Source: Clostridia bacterium
Lineage (GTDB): Bacteria > Bacillota > Clostridia > Christensenellales > DTU072
Length of the DNA: 12,856 bases
Direction of reading: 5' to 3'
Assembly (NCBI GenBank): GCA_028701415.1
Contig: JAQVQU010000026.1
Span: forward strand, 1-12,856
Below the pieces are notes generated by a model. The model did no database searches. It worked only from the letters and a program-made list of their open reading frames with translations, and was not told where the DNA came from. This document shows, one piece after another, positions 7,314 to 12,856 of this stretch; the first letter of the stretch is position 1; the number at the start of each line of letters is the position of its first letter. The translations under genes were made by a program, and so were the position numbers.

Positions 7314-7339
7314 TTATGCTTATATAAGGAAGTTTTCGA

Positions 7340-8326
7340 ATGTTAAGATACATTTTGAAGAGAATTGGTTTATCTGTTTTAATTTTGTTCGGAGCAAGCG
7401 TAATTATCTATTCTTTAGTTAGGATGATGCCTACTGATTATGTAGAAATGAAATTCTCTGCGCAACTTGCGATGGGAAATATAACAGAAGCTGATTTAGC
7501 CCGAATGAAGAGTTTATATGGTTTAGATGGAACCATTATCGAAGGCTACTTCAGATGGATTTCGAATGCAGTAAGAGGGGAGTTTGGGCTTTCCTTTATT
7601 TATCAGAAACCGGTTGCTGATGTAATAGTAGAAAAGATGCAAATATCCTTTTTGATATCTCTTATAGCTACTATCTTACAGTTTGTAATAGCAATTCCTT
7701 TGGGAGTTGTTTCTGCAACTAAGCAGTATGGAGCGGTGGACTATACTGTTACCGTTTTTGCAATGATGGGTATTTCTTTACCCTCATTCTTCTTTGCCGC
7801 ACTTTTAATGAAGGTATTTTCTGTTGAACTCAATTGGTTGCCCCTTCAAGGGTTGATTGACGCAACGAGGATTATTGAAATCAATTCTCCTGAGTACCAT
7901 ATGGACAGATTTATGCATCTCATTCTACCTATGACTGTTTTGGTTGTTCTAAGCATAGGAGGACTGATGAGATATACAAGAACAAACATGCTGGAAGTAC
8001 TTAATTCTGACTACATACGTACTGCAAGAGCTAAAGGTTGCTCGGAACGTACGGTTATATATAAACACGCATTTAGAAACACATTAATTCCATTAACAAC
8101 AATGATGGCTGGTATATTGCCAGGTTTATTCAGTGGAGCAATGATTACCGAAACAGTTTTTGCTCTTCCTGGAATTGGTCAAGCCGCCTACAAGGCGACC
8201 GTTCAAGGCGATATACCATTTATCATGGCATATAATCTTTTCGGATCCTTTCTCGCAATAGTCGGGGTTTTGCTATCCGACTTAATGTATGCAGTAGTGG
8301 ACCCTCGAGTAAAATTAGGAAAATAG
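7340..8326 (+). CDS. oppB: Oligopeptide ABC transporter permease OppB
   Basis: One of the two channel-forming inner-membrane subunits. The 328-aa length is normal for the family. The N-terminus (MLRYILKRIGLSVLILFG) is the classic OppB/DppB start with the first helix at about 9-29. Further helices lie at about 102-126, 136-159, 194-213, 252-272 and 294-318. The cytoplasmic EAA coupling loop, which docks on the ATPases, is at about 225-244 (YIRTARAKGCSERTVIYKHA), followed by the typical ETVFALPGIGQ at 271-281. The start ATG follows AAGGA at 7326-7330 with a 9-base gap. It lies 122 bp after oppA, beyond two inverted repeats, and 10 bp before oppC. Confidence 0.96.
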   Translation: MLRYILKRIGLSVLILFGASVIIYSLVRMMPTDYVEMKFSAQLAMGNITEADLARMKSLYGLDGTIIEGYFRWISNAVRGEFGLSFIYQKPVADVIVEKMQISFLISLIATILQFVIAIPLGVVSATKQYGAVDYTVTVFAMMGISLPSFFFAALLMKVFSVELNWLPLQGLIDATRIIEINSPEYHMDRFMHLILPMTVLVVLSIGGLMRYTRTNMLEVLNSDYIRTARAKGCSERTVIYKHAFRNTLIPLTTMMAGILPGLFSGAMITETVFALPGIGQAAYKATVQGDIPFIMAYNLFGSFLAIVGVLLSDLMYAVVDPRVKLGK

Positions 8327-8336
8327 GGGACTTATT

Positions 8337-9467
8337 ATGAGCGACGAAAATGAATTAAAAAATGGTAATATTTCAGAAGAAACAGAGTCTTGTTCTTGTA
8401 CCTTAAATGATACCGAGGGAGATGATCCATCTCTAGGTATTAACGCTCAGAAAGAACTTAAGGCTAATAAATTGTCTGATAACATTAAGATAATGACTCC
8501 CGGGAAACTAATTTTAAAGAGATTTTTCCGAAGTAAACTTAGCATCGCTGGATTAATTGGGTTAGCTTTTTTATTTTTATTTTGTTTTTTGGGCCCCGCT
8601 TTTTCACCCTATGGAGAAATTGAAAAAGTTGGAGCAACTCGTGTGGTTGAAACTATTTTTAGTTATACAGTTACAGATCCCGGTACTGGTGAAGAAATTA
8701 CAATGTATGAAATAAGGGAAGCGATAGTAACAAATAAAACTCCACCTACCTGGCAAAATTGGCTGGGCACCGACATATACGGTTATGATGTACTTACTCG
8801 TCTTATGTATGGAGGTAGAATTTCTCTTATTTTGAGTTTTATTGTTGTCTTTGCCGAAATGGGAATTGGAATCTTTTTAGGAAGTTTAGCAGGTTTTTTT
8901 GGAAAGTGGGTCGATCAGCTCATTATGCGACTTGTTGATATATTCAACTGTATCCCAACTTTGCCAATCCTTCTTATAGCCGCATCCTTGCTTGATAGTT
9001 GGCAGATAGCTCCTGAAGTAAGAATCTATTATTTAATGGGAATATTGACTATATTTGGTTGGCCAGGAACTGCAAGACTTGTTAGAGGTCAAATACTATC
9101 TTTAAGAGAGCAGGAATTTATGGTAGCCGCTGAGGCCACTGGATTGACAGCCAAGAGAAAGATATTCAAGCATCTTGTACCCAATGTTATGCCTCAACTA
9201 ATAGTAAGTGCCACATTAGGTCTTGGAGGTATTATATTATATGAAAGTACACTGTCATATCTAAATTTGGGCGTTCCATTTCCTTATGCTGCCTGGGGCT
9301 CAATGATAGGGCTTGCAAGTCCAAGCTCTGGAAGCGGAAGAGAAATTTTACAATCATTCCCCAATTTGTGGGTGCCTGCTGGAATTCTAATTGTAATGGC
9401 TGTTTTGTCTTTTAATTTTGTTGGTGACGGTTTGAGAGATGCTTTTGATCCGAAAGCAAAAAGGTAG
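8337..9467 (+). CDS. oppC: Oligopeptide ABC transporter permease OppC, with extended N-terminus and external loop
   Basis: The second channel subunit, pairing with OppB. It is 376 aa, longer than the usual roughly 290-310. Residues 1-50 form a hydrophilic, acidic cytoplasmic tail with three Cys at 19-21 and 83 outside any recognised motif (CSC at 19-21). The OppC_N region and first helix follow (about 55-88). The external loop 90-160 is longer than usual and includes an extra segment VTDPGTGEEITMYEI before the conserved WLGTDIYGYDVLTR. Further helices lie at about 162-186, 200-220, 230-245, 288-305 and 346-364. The EAA coupling loop is at about 260-280 (EFMVAAEATGLTAKRKIFKH). A weak AGGGGA sequence precedes the ATG, 10 bp after the oppB stop, consistent with coupled translation. 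Confidence 0.95.
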   Translation: MSDENELKNGNISEETESCSCTLNDTEGDDPSLGINAQKELKANKLSDNIKIMTPGKLILKRFFRSKLSIAGLIGLAFLFLFCFLGPAFSPYGEIEKVGATRVVETIFSYTVTDPGTGEEITMYEIREAIVTNKTPPTWQNWLGTDIYGYDVLTRLMYGGRISLILSFIVVFAEMGIGIFLGSLAGFFGKWVDQLIMRLVDIFNCIPTLPILLIAASLLDSWQIAPEVRIYYLMGILTIFGWPGTARLVRGQILSLREQEFMVAAEATGLTAKRKIFKHLVPNVMPQLIVSATLGLGGIILYESTLSYLNLGVPFPYAAWGSMIGLASPSSGSGREILQSFPNLWVPAGILIVMAVLSFNFVGDGLRDAFDPKAKR

Positions 9468-9480
9468 AGTGTGACATCAT

Positions 9481-10776
9481 ATGAGAAAAGAAGTTTTAAC
9501 GAAAAATATTCGAAAAATTTTCAAAAAAATAGCGTGTTTTTTTAAAAAGATTGGTTTAAGAATAGCTAATTATTTTAAGGCAAGAATTATTAGGATAAAA
9601 CAGGCACTTATTAATTTCAAAAACAGGAAGAATGATCCTCATTATATCTCGGGAAAAGATGCAAAGGCTATATCAAGGCATAATCACAAGGAGATAAAAA
9701 AATTCGAGAAGATTAGTAAGAGAAAGAATGTTGACGAAAAAGAGTATCTTACGGAAATGAAAGATGAAAATAATATTGTCGAATTTGATGATTTGCACAC
9801 TTTCTTTTTTACGGATGTAGGAACCGTTAAGGCCGTTGATGGGGTGTCTTTCTCTATTCCCAAGGAATCAACAGTTGGGGTAGTGGGCGAGTCTGGATGC
9901 GGAAAGTCAGTTACTAGCCTATCTTTGATGCAACTAGTTCAAAAACCTAACGGCCAGATTGTCAGTGGAGCGATTAGATATAATGCGGGCGAAAAAGTAT
10001 ATGATGTTGCAAAGATGCCAATGAATGAAATGAGGAAGATTCGTGGTAAAGAAATTGCTATGATTTTCCAAGAACCGATGACAAGTCTTAATCCTGTTTT
10101 CACAATAGGTAACCAGCTTGATGAGGTTACACTCCTACATTTTAAGAATCTGTCAAAAGAAGAAGCAAAGCAAAAATCAATAGATATGTTAAACTTAGTA
10201 GGGATATCTCGTCCTGAAGGAGTATATAAAAGCTTCCCTCATGAACTTTCAGGGGGAATGAGACAAAGAGTAATGATAGCTATGGCATTGTCATGCAATC
10301 CAAGATTAATAATTGCAGATGAGCCAACCACGGCCCTTGATGTGACCATTCAGGCTCAAATTCTAGACTTACTTAGGGATTTGAAAACAAAAATTAATAG
10401 TAGTATTATGCTCATAACTCATGACCTTGGGGTTATTGCGGAGATGGCTGATTATGTTGTTGTAATGTACGCTGGAAGGATTGTGGAACAAGGTACTGCT
10501 GTCGAGATATTTGATTCCCCTATGCACCCATACACAATAGGCCTTCAAAAGAGTAAACCATCGATACACAAAAAGATAGATAGGTTGTATAGTATTCCAG
10601 GAACTGTACCAAATCCAATCAATCTCCCTAATTATTGCTACTTTAAAGATAGATGCGATAAATGTATTGCTAAGTGTTCTGGAAAATATCCTGAACTTAT
10701 TTCAGTATCCCCAACACATAAGGTGGCTTGTTATTTGTACGAAGAAATGGTGAAAAATAATACCAAGGAAAAATAA
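9481..10776 (+). CDS. oppD: Oligopeptide ABC transporter ATPase OppD with a basic N-terminal extension
   Basis: A cytoplasmic ATPase that powers OppBC together with OppF. The ABC domain begins near residue 98 (IVEFDDLHTFF). It has Walker A GESGCGKS at 136-143, Q-loop IFQEPMTSLNP, signature LSGGM at 256-260, Walker B D280/E281 and H-loop His314. The C-terminal oligo_HPY region carries Cys386, 392, 395, 399 and 417, the cluster that binds an iron-sulfur centre in some DppD proteins. At 431 aa it is about 90 longer than usual. The surplus is residues 1-97, with some 28 Lys/Arg against about 8 acidic residues in the first 91, amphipathic in its first 45. An in-frame TGA at 9472 fixes ATG 9481 as the first start. 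Its Shine-Dalgarno is weak (AAGG 16 bases away). A start at Met93 would give a normal-length protein but has no clear ribosome site either. Confidence 0.94.
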   Translation: MRKEVLTKNIRKIFKKIACFFKKIGLRIANYFKARIIRIKQALINFKNRKNDPHYISGKDAKAISRHNHKEIKKFEKISKRKNVDEKEYLTEMKDENNIVEFDDLHTFFFTDVGTVKAVDGVSFSIPKESTVGVVGESGCGKSVTSLSLMQLVQKPNGQIVSGAIRYNAGEKVYDVAKMPMNEMRKIRGKEIAMIFQEPMTSLNPVFTIGNQLDEVTLLHFKNLSKEEAKQKSIDMLNLVGISRPEGVYKSFPHELSGGMRQRVMIAMALSCNPRLIIADEPTTALDVTIQAQILDLLRDLKTKINSSIMLITHDLGVIAEMADYVVVMYAGRIVEQGTAVEIFDSPMHPYTIGLQKSKPSIHKKIDRLYSIPGTVPNPINLPNYCYFKDRCDKCIAKCSGKYPELISVSPTHKVACYLYEEMVKNNTKEK

Positions 10777-10786
10777 TGGAGAAAAA

Positions 10787-11815
10787 ATGTCTGAGACAAT
10801 TCTTGAAGTAAAAAATCTAAAAAAATATTTTCCTATAAAAAAGGATTTACTAGGAAGACCTATAATTTCAGTGAAAGCGGTTGATGATGTAAGTTTTGAA
10901 ATAAAACGTGGCACAACACTTGGAATTGTAGGAGAATCAGGATGTGGGAAGACTACCTTGGGAAGGACTATACTGAAACTGTACGATATTACCTCAGGAG
11001 AGGTGTGTTATGATGGAAATAACATAGTTAAGCTTAAGGGGAAAGCTCTAAGAAAACTACGGCCAAGAATGCAAATAATATTCCAGGATCCATATTCAAG
11101 CCTTTCTCCAAGACTCACAGTGGGCGAAATTATTGGAGAAGCAGTGCGAGAACATAAAATAGTCCCTGAAGAAGAGTTCAAGGAGTATATTTTGCAAACG
11201 ATGCAAAAGTGTGGATTACAAACACATTATTATGAAAGATATCCTCATGAGTTTTCAGGAGGTCAAAGACAAAGAATTTGTATCGCTAGGGCTCTTGCCT
11301 TAAAACCTGATCTGGTTATATGCGATGAACCAGTATCTGCTTTGGATGTTTCTATTCAGGCCCAAATAATTAATTTACTTGAGGATCTTCAAAAAGAATT
11401 CCAACTAACTTACATTTTTATTTCACACGATCTTTCTGTTGTAGAACATATATCTGATGAAGTGGCAGTTATGTATTTAGGAAGTATTGTAGAAAAGGCC
11501 GATAAAGTAGATATATTTGCACGACCTATGCACCCATATACGGAAGCACTATTTAGTGCAATACCTGTGCCTGATCCCAAAATTAAGACTAACAGGATAA
11601 TATTACAGGGAGATATTCCAAGCCCCGCTAATCCACCATCTGGTTGTAAATTCCACACAAGATGTAGAAAATGTATGGAAGTTTGTAAACAAATAGTACC
11701 CAAAAGCATTGAAGTGGAGCCTGGCCATATGGTTGTGTGCCATTTGTATGATAAGGAGATAATGGATGGTCAAAAAGAACAAAAAAATGAAACAATTAAT
11801 CCAGAGAAATCCTGA
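10787..11815 (+). CDS. oppF: Oligopeptide ABC transporter ATPase OppF
   Basis: The second ATPase of the importer, expected to heterodimerise with OppD under OppBC. The 342-aa length is normal. Visible motifs are Walker A GESGCGKT at 49-56, Q-loop Gln100 (IIFQDPYSSLSPR), signature FSGGQ at 156-160, Walker B D180/E181 (LVICDEPVSALD) and H-loop His214 (FISHDLS). The oligo_HPY tail (ARPMHPYTEALFSAIP) is followed by Cys287, 293, 296, 300 and 318, echoing the Cys pattern of OppD. GGAG at 10778-10781 precedes the ATG, 10 bp after the oppD stop. The last 50 bases (residues 327-342, a polar tail) also encode the start of the next gene in another frame. Confidence 0.96.
   Translation: MSETILEVKNLKKYFPIKKDLLGRPIISVKAVDDVSFEIKRGTTLGIVGESGCGKTTLGRTILKLYDITSGEVCYDGNNIVKLKGKALRKLRPRMQIIFQDPYSSLSPRLTVGEIIGEAVREHKIVPEEEFKEYILQTMQKCGLQTHYYERYPHEFSGGQRQRICIARALALKPDLVICDEPVSALDVSIQAQIINLLEDLQKEFQLTYIFISHDLSVVEHISDEVAVMYLGSIVEKADKVDIFARPMHPYTEALFSAIPVPDPKIKTNRIILQGDIPSPANPPSGCKFHTRCRKCMEVCKQIVPKSIEVEPGHMVVCHLYDKEIMDGQKEQKNETINPEKS
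11753..11758 (+). promoter_or_regulatory. Shine-Dalgarno inside the 3' end of oppF that sets the start of the next gene
   Basis: AAGGAG lies seven bases before the ATG at 11766, within the oppF coding region. It is one of the best ribosome sites in the operon and supports the 50-bp overlap and the upstream ATG over the in-frame ATG at 11787. Confidence 0.7.
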
Positions 11816-12086
11816 CATTCCCCAGTCTGAACCCAAAATCGACGAAAAAATTAATGATTGTAATTATGATGATATAGTTATAGCCAACATGAGAGTTGAT
11901 GGGATCCCAAGTGGTATAAGAGGTATTTTTAGAAAGAATAAGAAAAAAAACGATCTCAATTTGACTGGAAAAGAAAAAACGAAGATAATATTCGGGGCAT
12001 ATCTCGCGTATTTGCCTATGTTTATAGCATTAATAGTTGGATTTTTTCTTGTTTATGCTTTTATTAGATTTGTGTGGCTAGGATAA
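11766..12086 (+). CDS. Small tail-anchored membrane protein of unknown function, coupled to oppF
   Basis: I do not recognise this 106-aa protein. It starts inside oppF (50-bp overlap, AAGGAG seven bases upstream), so translation is probably coupled to OppF synthesis. Residues 1-73 are hydrophilic and basic, with a patch DDIVIANMRVDGIPSG at 35-50 that looks more ordered than the Lys-rich flanks. A single long hydrophobic stretch covers about 74-103, one long helix or a tight helical hairpin, ending at WLG. With basic residues before the helix, the soluble part should be cytoplasmic, close to OppD/OppF. One base separates it from the zinc-ribbon gene. A role as an importer accessory is inferred from position only. 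Confidence 0.8.
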   Translation: MVKKNKKMKQLIQRNPDIPQSEPKIDEKINDCNYDDIVIANMRVDGIPSGIRGIFRKNKKKNDLNLTGKEKTKIIFGAYLAYLPMFIALIVGFFLVYAFIRFVWLG

Positions 12087-12087
12087 A

Positions 12088-12312
12088 ATGGGAAAAAGGG
12101 ATTTTGTTAAAAATCATATTATCATCTGTCCAAATTGCGGTAAAGAAGCGTTGGACCATATGCAGGAATGCCCATTTTGCAAGAGTAAATTGACCCCTAA
12201 ATATAATGTTTCTAATATTAAGCTTGTAAAACGAATAAGACTATTATTATGGATAGTTTTGGGGGCATTGGCTATTACACTCATTGTATTGAAAGTACTG
12301 AATATAGTATAA
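12088..12312 (+). CDS. Membrane-anchored zinc-ribbon protein
   Basis: This 74-aa protein has one short zinc ribbon followed by one membrane helix. Cys14 and Cys17 (CPNC) and Cys28 and Cys31 (CPFC) are spaced as a four-Cys zinc site. The helix spans about 51-72 (LLLWIVLGALAITLIVLKVL) after a basic stretch (KLVKRIRL), which puts the ribbon in the cytoplasm. The ATG at 12088 is one base past the previous stop, and an AGGA at 12080-12083 within the end of that gene can serve as ribosome site. It is the last gene before the terminator, hence the end of the opp transcript. Such ribbons often mediate protein contacts; the actual partner is unknown. Confidence 0.85.
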   Translation: MGKRDFVKNHIIICPNCGKEALDHMQECPFCKSKLTPKYNVSNIKLVKRIRLLLWIVLGALAITLIVLKVLNIV

Positions 12313-12354
12313 AAAACTAGTCACTATTCCCTCAAGTTAACACATATATTTCAG

Positions 12355-12384
12355 AAAACCGCTTTTTTATTGGCGGTTTTTTTT
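12355..12384 (+). terminator. Rho-independent terminator ending the opp transcript
   Basis: AAAACCGC (12355-12362) pairs with GCGGTTTT (12373-12380) around a 10-base loop, and the T-run continues to 12384. It lies 42 bases after the zinc-ribbon stop. The reverse complement also ends in GCGGTTTT, so it may act weakly for the convergent aminopeptidase gene whose stop is at 12422. Confidence 0.88.
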
Positions 12385-12421
12385 GAAATATGGCTTATAA
12401 AATGTTTTGATTATCGTTAGT

Positions 12422-12856
12422 TTAGATTGCAAAATTTCCATCTTTAAAGATTATAGTTTCCTTGCCAGCTTTATCAATTCCAATAATTGATAAATCAGGT
12501 GTTCCAAGCATGAAATCCACGTGCTCTAAGCTCTCGTTGAGTCCAAGAGAGGAAAGCTCTTCTTTAGTCATTTTTTCGCTTCCAGTAATACAAGGATAGG
12601 CTTTGCCAAGAGCAAGGTGACAACTGGCATTCTCATCAAATAAAGTGTTGTAGAACAGTGTTTTAAGATTTTGAATTGGGGAATCGTATTCAACTAGAGC
12701 AACCTCACCAAGATAGGAAGAACCTTCATCTGTAGCAAGTAGTTCTTTAAGTATATTTTTGCCTATTTTCGCATCATACTCGGTAACTTTCCCATCTTTA
12801 AAAACAAAATAAAAGTCTTCAATCCGGTTTCCGTTATAAAACAGAGGCATGCTTGC
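12422..12856 (-). CDS. ampS: M29 family metallo-aminopeptidase, C-terminal part (cut by window edge)
   Basis: The gene runs leftward and its N-terminal part lies beyond the right edge; reading stays open to base 12856, so the Met at 12850 is internal (preceded by Ala-Ser). The visible 144 residues match the C-terminal part of thermophilic M29 aminopeptidases (AmpS/PepS/AmpT, about 410 aa in full): MPLFYNGNRIEDF, DEGSSYLGEVALV, FYNTLFDENASCHLALG, HVDFMLGTPDL, and a closing IFKDGNFAI. The Glu in GEVALV, the His in SCHLALG and the HxD in HVDFM are at places where the family has metal or active-site residues. These enzymes are cytoplasmic and remove N-terminal residues from peptides, which fits a location next to a peptide importer. 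It is convergent with that operon and separately expressed. Confidence 0.93.
   Translation of the reverse strand, partial: ASMPLFYNGNRIEDFYFVFKDGKVTEYDAKIGKNILKELLATDEGSSYLGEVALVEYDSPIQNLKTLFYNTLFDENASCHLALGKAYPCITGSEKMTKEELSSLGLNESLEHVDFMLGTPDLSIIGIDKAGKETIIFKDGNFAI

Noticed and set aside
7291..7320. TTGGCA with TATGCT at 18-base spacing as a promoter for oppB
   Set aside because: The -35-like box lies in the stem-loop and the -10-like box matches only 4 of 6; the hairpin explains the sequence better.
11410..11836. Overlapping minus-strand ORFs opposite the end of oppF
   Set aside because: They lie opposite well-supported oppF motifs and have no promoter or ribosome site of note.
1..12856. 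CRISPR array, tRNA/rRNA genes, insertion sequence or phage genes
   Set aside because: No spaced direct repeats, no cloverleaf or rRNA-like segment and no transposase or phage protein were seen on either strand.

Overview
The window is AT-rich and gene-dense. It has Shine-Dalgarno-led short-spacer operons, diacylated lipoproteins with SPII lipoboxes (LTSC, VMAC), InlB-type B repeats and a heterodimeric ABC exporter. TGA is used as a stop (oppF ends in TGA), so the code is standard. Together these suggest a low-GC Firmicute, probably an anaerobic, gut-type Clostridia or Erysipelotrichia-like organism; this is inference from style, and no phylogenetic marker gene is present.

Layout. (1) 1-2233: the C-terminal end of one ABC exporter half-transporter and, overlapping it by 8 bp, the complete second half-transporter. 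The first half has the degenerate catalytic residues (Asp instead of Glu after Walker B, Gln instead of the H-loop His) and the second has the canonical ones, as expected of an asymmetric heterodimeric exporter. The second half starts with a low-complexity tail containing an 87-bp tandem duplication. (2) 2293-2793: a small four-helix membrane protein of unknown function. (3) 2794-3017: a 224-bp spacer with a good sigma-A-like promoter. (4) 3018-4541: a large surface lipoprotein with InlB B-repeats and a GLUG-like beta-helix. (5) 4590-11815: a complete oligopeptide ABC importer in the order oppA-oppB-oppC-oppD-oppF. (6) 11766-12312: two small membrane-anchored proteins, the second a zinc ribbon, translationally linked to the end of oppF. 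(7) 12355-12384: a rho-independent terminator. (8) 12422-12856, minus strand: the C-terminal part of an M29 aminopeptidase, cut by the window edge.

How the genes work together. OppA would capture peptides at the surface, OppB/OppC form the pore, and OppD/OppF supply ATP hydrolysis. The convergent aminopeptidase could trim imported peptides in the cytoplasm. The lipoprotein upstream and the two small genes downstream flank the importer in the same direction and may belong to it functionally.

Most unusual signals. The lipoprotein carries three tandem copies of a 22-residue Tyr/Asp/His motif inserted in its first B-repeat. Two relatives of the same motif occur in a roughly 250-residue insertion in the neighbouring, oversized OppA (875 aa). 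OppD carries a strongly basic N-terminal extension of about 95 residues. The oppA-oppB spacer holds two perfect inverted repeats. The two small tail genes look like possible undescribed accessories of the importer.
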